From Cyanobacterium stanieri LEGE 03274 (GTDB taxonomy: Bacteria; Cyanobacteriota; Cyanobacteriia; Cyanobacteriales; Cyanobacteriaceae), in contig NZ_JADEWC010000023.1 of assembly GCF_015207825.1 (NCBI RefSeq), positions 1-56,776 on the forward strand: a DNA stretch of 56,776 nucleotides. The letters run 5' to 3'. A program made the position numbers and the translations under genes. Shown here piece by piece: positions 1 through 9,700 of this stretch. The first letter of the stretch is position 1. Every line of letters starts with the position of its first letter. The notes beneath the pieces are model-generated. The model was given only the letters and a program-made list of their open reading frames with translations, was not told where the DNA came from and did not search any database.

Positions 1-2015
1 TCCCCCTCCATGCCCTAGCAATGTTAGAATCAAGGATGCCAGAAGGGTTAGAAACCATTGCCAAACTCAAAGAAAAAGGACATCCCGTCGCCTATGTGGG
101 GGATGTAGTGGGTACAGGCTCATCCCGTAAATCTGCCATCAACTCCGTATTATGGCATCTCGGCGAAGAAATCCCCTTCGTACCCAACAAAAAATCAGGC
201 GGTTATGTTTTAGGTGGTAAAATCGCCCCCATTTTCTTCAACACCGCCGAAGACTCCGGCGCCCTACCCATCGAATGCGACGTTAATCAATTTAATACAG
301 GGGATGTCATCACCATTCACCCCTACGAAGGCAAAATCACCAACGAAAAAGGCGAAACCCTCACCACCTTCACCATCAAACCCGAGACAATCTTAGACGA
401 AGTTAGGGCAGGGGGGCGTATTCCCCTCTTGATTGGTAGAGCTTTGACCGATAAAACCCGTCAAGCGTTAGGATTAGAACCTAGTACCCTCTTTGTACGT
501 CCTACCCCCCCCGAAGATAGCGGTAAAGGATTCACCCTCGCTCAAAAAATGGTCGGTAAAGCCTGTGGCGTAGAAGGTATCCGCCCTGGTACCTCTTGCG
601 AACCCATTATGACCACCGTTGGCTCTCAGGATACCACAGGCCCCATGACAAGGGATGAATTAAAAGAATTAGCCTGTTTAGGTTTCAACGCCGATTTAAC
701 CCTGCAAACCTTCTGCCATACCGCCGCCTATCCTAAACCCGTGGACATCAAAACCCACAAAGACTTACCTGACTTTTTCGCTACCCGTGGCGGTGTTGCC
801 CTCAAACCGGGAGATGGCATCATTCACTCTTGGTTAAACCGTATGTTATTACCCGATACCGTAGGTACTGGGGGCGATTCCCATACCCGTTTCCCCTTGG
901 GTATTTCCTTCCCCGCAGGTTCTGGGTTAGTGGCTTTTGCTGCGGCTTTGGGGGCTATGCCCTTGGATATGCCCGAGTCGGTATTGGTCAAGTTTACAGG
1001 GGAACTACAACCGGGGGTAACTCTACGAGACATCGTTAACGCCATTCCTTGGGTAGCTATGCAACAGGGCAAGTTAACCGCAGGGAAAGGGGATAAAATC
1101 AATGTCTTCAATGGTCGTATCATGGAGATGGAAGGTTTACCTGATCTGAAAGTAGAACAGGCTTTCGAGTTAACCGACGCAACCGCCGAACGTTCTTGTT
1201 CTGGTAGTACCATTAAACTAAGTGAGGAAACCGTGGCGGAATATCTGCGCTCCAATGTTAGTTTGATGAAAAATATGATTGCCCGGGGTTATCAAGATGC
1301 GCGTACCCTATTACGTCGTATTGCCAAGATGGAGGAATGGTTGGCAAATCCTTCCCTGATGTCTGCGGATGAGGATGCGGAATATGCTGATACCATCGTG
1401 GTTAACCTTGATGAAATTAAAGAGCCTATCGTGGCGGCACCCAATGACCCTGATAATGTTAAACTCATGAGAGAGTGCGCTGGGGATAAGGTGGATGAGG
1501 TGTTCATCGGTTCTTGTATGACCAACATCGGACATTACCGCGCGGCGGCGAAAATCCTTGAGGGTGCTGGTACTGTGAAAGGGCGTTTATGGATATGTCC
1601 TCCTACCCGCATGGATGAGCAACAGTTGCGCAATGAGGGGGTTTATGGTGTGTTTGCGGCGGCGGGCGCTAGAACTGAGATGCCTGGCTGTTCTCTGTGT
1701 ATGGGTAATCAAGCCCGTGTGGAAGATAATGCTACGGTGTTTTCTACTTCTACCCGTAATTTTAATAATCGTATGGGTAAGGGTGCAAGGGTTTATCTTG
1801 GTAGTGCGGAGTTGGCGGCGGTATGTGCTTTACTAGGCAAGATTCCCACTGTGGAGGAGTACAGGGCGATCGTTTCTGAGAAAATCGATCCTTTCAAGGG
1901 CGAATTATACCGTTACTTAAACTTCAATGAAATCGATGGTTTTGAAGATGAAGGGCGCGTTATTGCTTTAGAAGATATGCCGAAAATCGAGGACATTTTA
2001 GGTATGCCTGTATAA
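1..2015 (+). CDS. acnB: Aconitate hydratase B, 5'-truncated by the window edge
   Basis: Bifunctional aconitate hydratase / 2-methylisocitrate dehydratase of the AcnB type, interconverting citrate and isocitrate in the cytosolic TCA pathway. The reading frame is already open at base 3 and runs through the first visible ATG at 21, so the true start lies outside the window. About 670 residues are present of the roughly 860 usual for AcnB, which means the N-terminal HEAT-like domain is mostly missing here. The 4Fe-4S ligands are visible near the C-terminus in [11 protein letters not shown] and PGCSLCMGN, and the substrate-binding segment [13 protein letters not shown] is intact. Codon use is A/C-rich in the 5' half and G/T-rich in the 3' half. 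A hairpin terminator follows the stop codon directly. Confidence 0.97.
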   Translation, partial: PLHALAMLESRMPEGLETIAKLKEKGHPVAYVGDVVGTGSSRKSAINSVLWHLGEEIPFVPNKKSGGYVLGGKIAPIFFNTAEDSGALPIECDVNQFNTGDVITIHPYEGKITNEKGETLTTFTIKPETILDEVRAGGRIPLLIGRALTDKTRQALGLEPSTLFVRPTPPEDSGKGFTLAQKMVGKACGVEGIRPGTSCEPIMTTVGSQDTTGPMTRDELKELACLGFNADLTLQTFCHTAAYPKPVDIKTHKDLPDFFATRGGVALKPGDGIIHSWLNRMLLPDTVGTGGDSHTRFPLGISFPAGSGLVAFAAALGAMPLDMPESVLVKFTGELQPGVTLRDIVNAIPWVAMQQGKLTAGKGDKINVFNGRIMEMEGLPDLKVEQAFELTDATAERSCSGSTIKLSEETVAEYLRSNVSLMKNMIARGYQDARTLLRRIAKMEEWLANPSLMSADEDAEYADTIVVNLDEIKEPIVAAPNDPDNVKLMRECAGDKVDEVFIGSCMTNIGHYRAAAKILEGAGTVKGRLWICPPTRMDEQQLRNEGVYGVFAAAGARTEMPGCSLCMGNQARVEDNATVFSTSTRNFNNRMGKGARVYLGSAELAAVCALLGKIPTVEEYRAIVSEKIDPFKGELYRYLNFNEIDGFEDEGRVIALEDMPKIEDILGMPV

Positions 2016-2022
2016 TCTGTGG

Positions 2023-2043
2023 GGTGGGCATTGCCCACCTTTT
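2023..2043 (+). terminator. Intrinsic terminator after acnB
   Basis: A perfect 7-bp stem GGTGGGC/GCCCACC with a 3-nt loop (ATT) is followed directly by TTTT, eight bases after the acnB stop codon. The same stem recurs after rpsF at 19597-19619 and, without a T-run, after ispG at 5316-5331, so it belongs to a small dispersed hairpin family. Confidence 0.75.
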
Positions 2044-2068
2044 GACTGATAAAATTACAAGGAGGAAA

Positions 2069-2485
2069 ATGCCAAAAAAAGATATTTACCATGATGCCGT
2101 CAAAAATGCCTTAATAAAAGATGGTTGGAAAATCACGGCAGATCCTTACAAAATTAAATATAAAGATGCTCAATTATTCGCTGATTTAGCATTGGAAAAA
2201 CCTATTCTTGCAGAACAAAATGAACGTAAAATTATTGTTGAAATAAAGAGTTTCTTAAGTCCTTCACCCATGAGAGATTTTGAAATCGCTTTAGGACAAT
2301 ATATTTTGTATAAAAACATAATCACTCTAACAGCACCTGAATATAAAGTTTATCTAGCTATTAAGGATGATGTTTATGAAAATTTTTTTAAAAGAGAGTC
2401 AATTAGAGATATTACTCAAATAAATAAATTACTATTGGTTGTTGTTGATATGGAACGGGAGGAAATCTTACAATGGATAGATTAG
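2069..2485 (+). CDS. xisH: XisH family protein (PD-(D/E)XK-like fold)
   Basis: This protein of 138 residues matches the XisH family, first described as a controlling factor for excision of the fdxN element in heterocyst formers but common in cyanobacteria without that element. The start at 2069 is chosen because the GGAGG at 2061-2065 sits just ahead of it and the product then begins MPKKDIYHDAVKNAL as in the family; an upstream ATG at 2024 lies inside the acnB terminator. A PD-(D/E)XK-like constellation is visible: Asp39 (FADLALE), then Glu58-Ile-Lys60 (IVEIKSF). XisH structures are, as I recall, classed with restriction-endonuclease-like folds. The 3' end overlaps xisI by 13 bp, indicating translational coupling. 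Actual nuclease activity is unproven. Confidence 0.9.
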   Translation: MPKKDIYHDAVKNALIKDGWKITADPYKIKYKDAQLFADLALEKPILAEQNERKIIVEIKSFLSPSPMRDFEIALGQYILYKNIITLTAPEYKVYLAIKDDVYENFFKRESIRDITQINKLLLVVVDMEREEILQWID

Positions 2486-2814
2486 AAAAGTATCGTACTT
2501 CTCTTAAAAAGATATTGACGGGATATCATGATTGGGTTTCTGACTCTGCTAATTTAGATCAGGAAAGTTGTCTTGTTTTTGATGAAGTACATGATCAATA
2601 TTTTTGGCTTTTTATGGGGTGGGAAGGTAAGAAAAAAATCAGAAATATTCAAGTTCATATTCGTATTAAAAATGAGAAAATTTATATTGAGGAAGATTGG
2701 ACAGAAGAAGGTATTGCTAACGAATTATTAACCGAAGGTGTACCAAAAGAGGATATAGTTTTAGCTTTTCATGATCCTGAAACTCGTAAATATACGAACT
2801 TTGCGATCGCTTAA
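2473..2814 (+). CDS. xisI: XisI family protein
   Basis: A protein of 113 residues with the hallmarks of the XisI family: N-terminal MDRLEKYRTSLKKIL, the central DEVHDQYFWLFMGWEGKKK stretch, and the C-terminal TEEGIANELLTEGVPKEDI followed by HDPETRKYTNFAIA. XisI proteins nearly always sit next to xisH and are thought to act with it, but their molecular role is unknown; outside heterocyst formers they cannot serve fdxN-element excision. The gene overlaps xisH by 13 bp and has GGGAGG within the xisH coding end as its ribosome-binding site. The stop codon follows a HIP1 octamer at 2803-2810. Toxin/antitoxin-like or defence roles are possible but not shown by sequence. Confidence 0.9.
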   Translation: MDRLEKYRTSLKKILTGYHDWVSDSANLDQESCLVFDEVHDQYFWLFMGWEGKKKIRNIQVHIRIKNEKIYIEEDWTEEGIANELLTEGVPKEDIVLAFHDPETRKYTNFAIA

Positions 2815-2818
2815 ATTT

Positions 2819-2947
2819 ATGAAAAGAAGTCATTTTAAAAAAGCAATTTTATCTTTAGAAAATCGAATTACTGAACATTGGCAAAAGGAAATCAAAGCCT
2901 TTGATAAAGGAATTGAACAAGTATTAAAAAGATTAGGTAAAAAATAA
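2819..2947 (+). CDS. Small basic hypothetical protein (42 aa)
   Basis: A 42-codon ORF begins 4 bases after the xisI stop. It encodes a lysine-rich, apparently helical peptide (12 Lys/Arg against 5 Asp/Glu) with the middle ITEHWQKEIKAFDKGIEQVL. Its TAA stop overlaps the ATG of the next ORF by one base (TAATG), the classic arrangement for translational re-initiation, which is the main reason to accept so short a frame. I recognise no family. With the acidic 79-residue product downstream it could be a basic/acidic interacting pair, such as a toxin-antitoxin-like module, but that is inference from charge and spacing only. Confidence 0.5.
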   Translation: MKRSHFKKAILSLENRITEHWQKEIKAFDKGIEQVLKRLGKK

Positions 2948-3186
2948 TGCAAGTAACTGATCGAAAAAATAATATTAGAAATTCTACATTAAATCACCTA
3001 ATTATTGAATTACAAAATGAATGTCAAACCGTAATTTCTTTAATTAATCAACTAGAATTATCCAATCTAACTGACAGTCAAAAAGGAGATATTTTAGCAG
3101 AATTATTAGCATCAATTATTCATCTTAATTCACATTGCGATGAAGATTTGCAAGAGTTAATTTCTGATGAATTAGAGACAATATAA
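2947..3186 (+). CDS. Small acidic hypothetical protein (79 aa)
   Basis: This 79-residue ORF has its ATG overlapping the stop of the preceding 42-codon ORF by one base. The product is predicted largely helical with leucine/isoleucine heptad-like spacing (LNHLIIELQNE, VISLINQLELSNL, ILAELLASIIHL) and an acidic C-terminus (DEDLQELISDELETI). No signal peptide or membrane segment is visible, and I do not recognise a family. It closes the xisH-xisI-small ORF run; the next gene is convergent on the other strand 42 bp away. The leucine-rich acidic character fits an antitoxin- or adaptor-like partner of the preceding basic peptide, but this is speculative. Confidence 0.55.
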   Translation: MQVTDRKNNIRNSTLNHLIIELQNECQTVISLINQLELSNLTDSQKGDILAELLASIIHLNSHCDEDLQELISDELETI

Positions 3187-3228
3187 AATTCATTGTATTT
3201 AAAAATCTGAGGGCATTTCTATATTTAT

Positions 3229-5106
3229 CTAATAAAAAGGGATTACTCCTTGTTGATTAGCAATATCTTTCTGTCTATCTTTTGATAAATTTTTATTTTC
3301 AATATTCATTTGGGTTAGGATAAAATCAGTAAAATTTGCCTGTTTAAATATTTTATTAAACTCAATATTTTTGTTGTTTTCACGATAATTAAAAATATTT
3401 TGGATTAATAATTCACAACTTTTTTTGAAAATATTTTCGCTTTTTTCCAAATTATTAACAATGCTTATTAACTCTTGACAATATTTATCTATTTCTTTTC
3501 TGTTTCCACAACTGGGACAAAATTTATTGTTATCGATTGCTAGATATTTAAAAATCATTAAGATATAGTATTTCGCTTTTGTATAAATATCTTTTTTTTC
3601 CCAATCAATTGTTATTTTTGATTTTTTAACGAAATAATTAAGTTGATAAAAAGCCCAAGAACTTGCATAGTATGCAATAGGATAATGAGAGGGAACATAA
3701 ATATCTTTTCCAATTCTCTCTATTAAACTTTTATCAAAGTAATTAACGCTATGAGGCTCATCTAAAAACATAGCCATGAATGCTTTTATTTGAGATCTAA
3801 TTGTGATTATTCTTGCCTGAACAACATTTTCTTGCGAGAAAAATTGCCCTGGTCTTCTTTCATAATAAAGAGGTTTGTCAGATCGGGTAGTTTGTGTTTG
3901 ATAAAACTCTTCTAATTTGGGATTAAATTCAGACAATGCTGCTATAAATTCTTTTCCTACTTGTGTTTGAGAATTTGTTGCCCTAATAATAGCGTTTCGA
4001 ATATTTTCGTCATCAGTTTCAATTATTTTTACAGGAATCGTTGTATTCTCTATATCAGGAATATCTTTGCAAAGACCAAGAACATGGCTAGTTTGGCAAC
4101 CATTGACTATTTGATAATTAATGAGCTTATAAACTTTATTCTTTTGGGGCATTAGTTTTTCTGTTATCAACGTAACTCCATTATTGAGGATAGGGAATAA
4201 ATGTCTTTTATCATTAGATTCAAGAGTCTTTTTAATTTCCTCATTGATTGGATTGTCTTGTCCCAAAAAACCTCTTACATTATCATAAAAAATAAAATCA
4301 ATAATACCTTTGTTATGATCCTGATGAAGAATAATTTTTTTAAACTCAGAAAAAGACATAACTGTCATGTATGCTTGTTCTATTCCATTTACTTCTAAAT
4401 CAACACATTCTTTCAGTTGGATAATTGTTTCAACTCTTCGTTTAGTTTGTTTATATAGTTTTTCTAAATTTTCAGCTCCCCAAAAACAAAAATTAATTCG
4501 TTTCAAAAAGTTTAATTCTTGTTCTAAATTCTCTGTTAAAATCGATTGTTTTCTGGTTACAGTAGAATCAACAGTTTTATATGAAATAGTAGTATAATAA
4601 ACGTTACATTCTGGTTTTTCTTCTGTCGATAGCCTATTTTCGTGGTATTTATTGAGTATATAATTTGCCAATAATGCTTTTTCTTGTAATTCTTGGCTTC
4701 TGGAGTATAGCGGTTCAATTCCCTTGTAATCAGCAAAAAAATCTTTGACACTATTAACTGTTTTTTCTACAACGGAGAAATTAAAACTACTTTCTAACTT
4801 TGCTTGTACAAAAACAAATTTTAAGTTGAAAGTTCTTCTTGTTGTACCAATAACGTTATCAGCTTCTTCTTCAGAGTTGACTAGAATATTATCAATTAAA
4901 ATACCGACACCATCTAAGCCAGTATCTCTAGGTTTTCCCGTATGAACTTTAGAAACATCAAATTCTTCTCCTGTTCTATTAAAAGAAGAAAAAACACAAT
5001 AACAGGCAAATTTTTCAAAATCTGTATAATCCTTTTCTGGTTCTAATTCATAGTCTTGTAAGTATTCTTGAATAAATGTATTGATAACGGGATCGATGTC
5101 TGCCAT
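3229..5106 (-). CDS. AIPR (abortive infection phage resistance) family protein with nuclease-like N-terminus
   Basis: A 625-residue protein of the AIPR family (Pfam AIPR), named for abortive-infection phage resistance. The diagnostic core lies at about residues 270-400: YDNVRGFLG (near 274), ILNNGVTLI (306), INYQIVNGCQTS (329) and ATNSQTQV. The N-terminal 110 residues contain LDGVGI (Asp65) and FVFVQAK (Gln101/Lys103), resembling the D...(E/Q)xK signature of Mrr-like PD-(D/E)XK nucleases. A possible zinc site FCPSCGNRKEIDKYC lies near residue 520. Coding is strikingly AT-rich against its neighbours, which suggests horizontal acquisition. It faces xisH/xisI/small ORFs across 42 bp. AIPR proteins are presumed defence effectors; mechanism and partner are unknown. 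Confidence 0.85.
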   Translation of the reverse strand: MADIDPVINTFIQEYLQDYELEPEKDYTDFEKFACYCVFSSFNRTGEEFDVSKVHTGKPRDTGLDGVGILIDNILVNSEEEADNVIGTTRRTFNLKFVFVQAKLESSFNFSVVEKTVNSVKDFFADYKGIEPLYSRSQELQEKALLANYILNKYHENRLSTEEKPECNVYYTTISYKTVDSTVTRKQSILTENLEQELNFLKRINFCFWGAENLEKLYKQTKRRVETIIQLKECVDLEVNGIEQAYMTVMSFSEFKKIILHQDHNKGIIDFIFYDNVRGFLGQDNPINEEIKKTLESNDKRHLFPILNNGVTLITEKLMPQKNKVYKLINYQIVNGCQTSHVLGLCKDIPDIENTTIPVKIIETDDENIRNAIIRATNSQTQVGKEFIAALSEFNPKLEEFYQTQTTRSDKPLYYERRPGQFFSQENVVQARIITIRSQIKAFMAMFLDEPHSVNYFDKSLIERIGKDIYVPSHYPIAYYASSWAFYQLNYFVKKSKITIDWEKKDIYTKAKYYILMIFKYLAIDNNKFCPSCGNRKEIDKYCQELISIVNNLEKSENIFKKSCELLIQNIFNYRENNKNIEFNKIFKQANFTDFILTQMNIENKNLSKDRQKDIANQQGVIPFY

Positions 5107-5207
5107 TATATATAGTTATTTTGAATTGTAACTACATTTTATCCTATCGTATTTTAAGAAGCATTTTTTGCTAAAAATTTATGCTTAAAATGACTACAAT
5201 CATAATC

Positions 5208-5252
5208 TATTGGCTTTAGCCATCATCACTCCTAAAGGAGTTACTACGAACA
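5208..5252. repeat. Double-hairpin repeat, possible IS200/IS605-type MITE remnant
   Basis: Two small stem-loops sit side by side: TGGCTTTAGCCA at 5211-5222 and CTCCTAAAGGAG at 5229-5240, followed by TTACTACGAAC. This arrangement resembles the subterminal hairpins of cyanobacterial IS200/IS605-type elements and their small non-autonomous derivatives. No transposase is nearby, so if it is mobile it is a remnant. The identification is from memory of similar sequences, not from a search. Confidence 0.35.
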
Positions 5253-5315
5253 AGACGATCGCACCATACATCTTAAAAGAAAATAGATTAAGTTGAAGCA
5301 AATTTAATCGATGGA

Positions 5316-5331
5316 GTGGGCCAATGCCCAC
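5316..5331 (-). terminator. Hairpin downstream of ispG
   Basis: A perfect 6-bp stem GTGGGC/GCCCAC with a 4-nt loop lies 12 bp beyond the ispG stop on its downstream side. Unlike its relatives at 2023 and 19597 it has no T-run after it in the ispG direction, so it may stabilise the 3' end rather than terminate by itself. Confidence 0.4.
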
Positions 5332-5343
5332 CATAAATATTAA

Positions 5344-6564
5344 TTAAGGATCAACCCATTTACCATCATCTTTAATTAGTTGAATCAGTTGTTCAACCCC
5401 TTCTGCTTCGGGTACTTTTCTAATTTCCTCCCGTCCACGATAAAGAGAAATAAACCCGGGTTGTCTGCCCACATAACCATAATCCGCATCGGCCATTTCC
5501 CCTGGCCCGTTAACGATGCAACCCATAACGGCAATATCTAACCCCGTGAGGTGTTTTGTGGCTTCCCTGACTTTGTGTAATACTTCTTCTAGGTTAAACA
5601 AAGTTCTACCACAGGATGGACAAGCAACGTATTCCACCATGGTTTTGCGCAATCCAAGGGCTTGTAAGATGCTATAACAAACAGGGATTTCTTTTTCAGG
5701 GGCTTCGGTGAGGGATACCCGAATAGTGTCGCCGATGCCTTCTGCTAATAATGTGCCGATTCCTGCGGTGGATTTGATTCTGCCATATTCCCCGTCTCCT
5801 GCTTCGGTAACCCCAAGATGAAGGGGATAACTCATGCCTAGTTCATCCATTTTTTTAACCATGAGACGATAGGCAGAAAGCATTACAGGTACTCGAGAGG
5901 CTTTGAGGGAGATAATCAGATTTTTAAAGTCTAGGGATTCGCAAATCCTGATAAATTCCAGGGCTGATTCTACCATTCCTTCTGGGGTATCACCGTAGGT
6001 AAATAACATTCTCTCGGCTAGAGAACCGTGATTAACACCAATACGCATGGCTTTTCCCTGATCTCGGAGGGATATTACTAGAGGTTCTAAAGTTTCCTTA
6101 ATTTTAGCCCCAATTTCTTCAAATTCTGTTTGGCTATATTCAGTGCGATCGCCCTTAGGCTTTTCAAACACATATAAACCAGGATTAATTCTCACTTTAT
6201 CAACGTGCTTGGCAACTTCTAGGGCAATTTTCATGCCATTATGATGAACATCCGCCACTAAAGGCACTGGTTGATAAGTATCGGCTAACTTTTGTTTAAT
6301 CTCAGCTAAAGCCCTAGCGTGAGCCATACTAGGCACTGTTACCCGTACAATTTCGCAACCAATCTCATGGAGACGACGAATACCAGCTACTGAGCCATCT
6401 ATGTCTAAAGTATCTTCGTTAATCATTGATTGTACAACCACGGGATTATTTCCGCCGATGGTGACGCTACCAACTTTTACCGCACGGGTTTGGCGACGGT
6501 GAATGGTGGTATCAAATAGTTTATCTTCCCTAGGGGCGATCGGTTGTTCTATAGTTTGCATCAA
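5344..6564 (-). CDS. ispG: 4-hydroxy-3-methylbut-2-enyl-diphosphate synthase (ferredoxin-type IspG)
   Basis: IspG (GcpE) converts 2-C-methyl-erythritol 2,4-cyclodiphosphate to HMBPP in the MEP isoprenoid pathway, which supplies carotenoids, phytol and quinones; cyanobacterial enzymes use ferredoxin as reductant. The 406-residue length is usual. The N-terminal TIM-barrel part shows [22 protein letters not shown] and LVADVHHNG. The C-terminal 4Fe-4S domain carries the ligands in [15 protein letters not shown] and [19 protein letters not shown]. The start codon is the ATG at 6564; the second Met is an equally possible start with no consequence. It stands alone, divergent from the kinase gene at 6792 with 227 bp between them. 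Confidence 0.97.
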   Translation of the reverse strand: MMQTIEQPIAPREDKLFDTTIHRRQTRAVKVGSVTIGGNNPVVVQSMINEDTLDIDGSVAGIRRLHEIGCEIVRVTVPSMAHARALAEIKQKLADTYQPVPLVADVHHNGMKIALEVAKHVDKVRINPGLYVFEKPKGDRTEYSQTEFEEIGAKIKETLEPLVISLRDQGKAMRIGVNHGSLAERMLFTYGDTPEGMVESALEFIRICESLDFKNLIISLKASRVPVMLSAYRLMVKKMDELGMSYPLHLGVTEAGDGEYGRIKSTAGIGTLLAEGIGDTIRVSLTEAPEKEIPVCYSILQALGLRKTMVEYVACPSCGRTLFNLEEVLHKVREATKHLTGLDIAVMGCIVNGPGEMADADYGYVGRQPGFISLYRGREEIRKVPEAEGVEQLIQLIKDDGKWVDP

Positions 6565-6791
6565 TTTATACAGATAGTTGCTGTTCTTTTTATTTTATAT
6601 TTTACTGTTCGTTGGTCTTTCACAACGGGGGTGAATCAAAATTATTGATTGGGCAATGGGCAATTTTCCACAACTTCCCTCAATAACTATGATGAATCTT
6701 CCCTCATCAACATTTAGTTAAAGGGATTTTGCACCAAGAAGATAAAACTGCAAGTAAAATAAAAAAAGCATAAGATAAAAACGGAAAACCA

Positions 6792-9700
6792 ATGAACGTT
6801 GAGGAATCAAGCAAAAAAAACAATTTTCTAAAAGACACAACCTATAATTTAGAACAATTTTTTTCCTTAGCGTCCGACTTGTTATGTATTACTGATTTAG
6901 AAGGTAATTTTTTAGAATTAAATAGCCTATGGCAAGAAATATTAGGTTATTCCCCTGAAGAATTAAAAGGGCGTTGTTTTGCTGATTTAGTTCATCATCA
7001 GGATTTAGAAAGTAGTTTTGCTACTCTCTCAACTCTCAAAAATGACCAAAAAATTAACCATTTTGAAAATCGATGTCGTCATAAAAATGGTACTTATTAT
7101 TATTTAGAATGGAAAGCTCAAATCCATGATGGTTTAATTTATGCCCTAGCAAGGGATATTACCCAAAAAAAACAAAGGGAAGCAAGGGTTGAAAAGGAAA
7201 AAAACTTTTCTAATTCGGTAATTACCAATCTTCCCGATGGCTTCATGGTTTTATCTGCCTCTGGAGAATTATTGGAGGTTAACCCCGCTTTTTGTGAAAT
7301 GACGGGATTTACTCGCCCAGAATTACTGGGAACATTTCCCCCTTTTGACTATTGGGCTTCAGAAAATATTGATTTGTGTGAAAAGGTTTTTAACCCTCTT
7401 AATATTCATCTTAATAATAAAAATATTGAAGTAATTTTTAAGCATAAAAAAGGTCATTATATTCCTATTTTAGTAAGTTGTTATACCATTAATAATCCCG
7501 ATGATAATGTTTTATTTTTATGTGCTACTATTAAAAATATTAGTCAGATAAAAAATGCTGAAATTGAACTTAATTTAACTAAAGATTTTTTAGAACAAAC
7601 AAGTCGTTTAGCAAGGGTTGGGGGTTGGGAGGTCAACTTAGATAGTGATACGGTAAAATGGACTGATATGACCAAAATTATCCATGAATTGCCCTTAGAT
7701 TTTCAACCTACCCTTGAGGATGCCATCAATTTTTATCGGGAAGGAGAAAGTCGAGATGTGGTTACAAAGGCGGTAGAAGGAGCGATCATCCGTGGGGAAT
7801 CTTCTGCTTTTGAGGTGCAGTTAGTGACGGCTACGGGGAAAGAAATTTGGGTAAAAGCAATTATCGAGTCTGATTTTAGGGATGGTAAATGTCATCGTCT
7901 TTATGGTTCTTTTCAAGACATTGATGAAGAGAAAAAAAATCAAATTGCTTTGGCAAAAAAGACAGCTGAATTTAATCAATTAGTTTCTTTGATTCCTTTG
8001 GGAATTTATAAATTAACGGAAGATTTTCGATTTATTTATGTAAGTTCTGTATGGGCTGATTTAAATAATTTAAAAGCAGAAGATGTGGTAAAAGATTCGA
8101 AAATTGCTCTTAGTATAATTCACCCTGAAGATCGAGATTTATTTTTGGCTAAAAGTGCTGAGGCGATCGCCTCTCGTACCAATTTTGATGAAACTGTGAG
8201 AATGATTATTGATGGTAAGGTGCGCTGGATGCAAATCAAATCTAAAGCTCAACAGGATGAAAATGGAAATTGGTTTTGGTTTGGCACTCAAACCGATGTG
8301 ACGGAAAATCAAATTGCCCAACGGGAATTATTAAGCACCAAACAACAACTACAAAGTATTTTAGGCTCTCTTAATGAAGTAGTATGGTCCATAAGTTATC
8401 CTGATCAACAAGTATTATACATTACCCCCTCGGCGGAAGATTTGTATGAAATGCCCTTGTCAGAGTGGTTAAAAGATTTATCCCATTGGCATCAGTTTAT
8501 TCACCCCGAAGATAAACAACAAATGCAAGTCACCCTTCAACAACTAGAAACCCAAGGATATTACAACACAGAATATCGTATTATTACTGCCACAGGTAAA
8601 GTAAAATGGGTTTCTAATAAGGGAAAATATATCAAAAATGATGCAGGGGAAATTATTAGGATAGATGGTATCGTCACCGATATCACCGAAAATCAGTTAA
8701 CTAAAATTGCCCTTGCCCATAGTGAAAATCAAATTAAAAATCTCATTGCCAATATGTCGGGAGTCGCTTATCAATGTCTTAATGATCGTAACTATACTAC
8801 TTTATTTATTAGTGAAGAAATTCAAAGACTCACAGGTTATCAACCCCAAGATTTTATCGATAATCATGTTAATTTATATGATGTTATTCATCCTAGATAT
8901 AGAAAACGGGTATCAAAGAAAATTAATCAAGGGGTAAAAAATAAAACTAGCTATGAGTTAGAATATCCCATGCTAACCACCCACGGGAAGTTAATTTGGG
9001 TTTCAGAAAAAGGTAAAGGTATTTATGATGATCAAGGAAAATTACTTTATTTAGAAGGAGTTATCTTTGATATTACCCGTCAAAAAGTGACTAAGAGTAA
9101 AATTCAAAAAGCTAATCAAGAATTACAAGAAAAAGAAAAAATGCTTTTTGCCATTTCCTTGGCGACGAAGGAATTATTAGTTAATGATGATGTGGAAAGT
9201 GCGATCGCCCTTAGCCTGAAAATATTATGTGATGCCATGGGAACAGATCAAGCATACTACTTTACCGTTAAACAAGGGGAAAACGAGCCCATATGTAGTC
9301 ATCAATACGAATACTACGCCGATGGCAGACTCCCCGTCATCCAAAATCCACAATTAATTAACATTCCCATCTCCCTATTTCCCCCCGCCGCCCAAGCCCT
9401 CTTAGCAGGAAAACCCTTTCAAACATCTAGCGATGACATAGAAGACGACATCGCTTTTAAATCCATTATTAAAGAACAAAATATTAAATCATTTATTTAT
9501 ATTCCCATCTTTTATCAAGAAACATTTGTGGGCTTTATTGGCTTTGATGATACCCACCAAACCAGAAAATGGACTGATGGAGAAACAGCCCTCCTACAAA
9601 GTTTCACCGACACCATCGCCAGCGCCATGGAAAGAAAAAGCCTTGAGGAAAATTTAAGTTTAGCTAAACAACAAGCCGAATTAGCCAATCGAGCAAAATC

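Noticed and set aside
824-1255. ORF of 143 codons on the minus strand inside acnB
   Set aside because: It is antisense to a strongly conserved enzyme and its translation has no recognisable features. Other antisense frames within large genes were set aside for the same reason.
2024-2068. Upstream ATG extending xisH by 15 codons
   Set aside because: It overlaps the acnB terminator hairpin, the added residues do not fit the family, and GGAGG lies just before the ATG at 2069.
2069-2814. xisH/xisI taken as evidence of a heterocyst-type fdxN excision element
   Set aside because: No xisF-type recombinase, fdxN or nif gene is present, and these families are common in non-heterocystous cyanobacteria.
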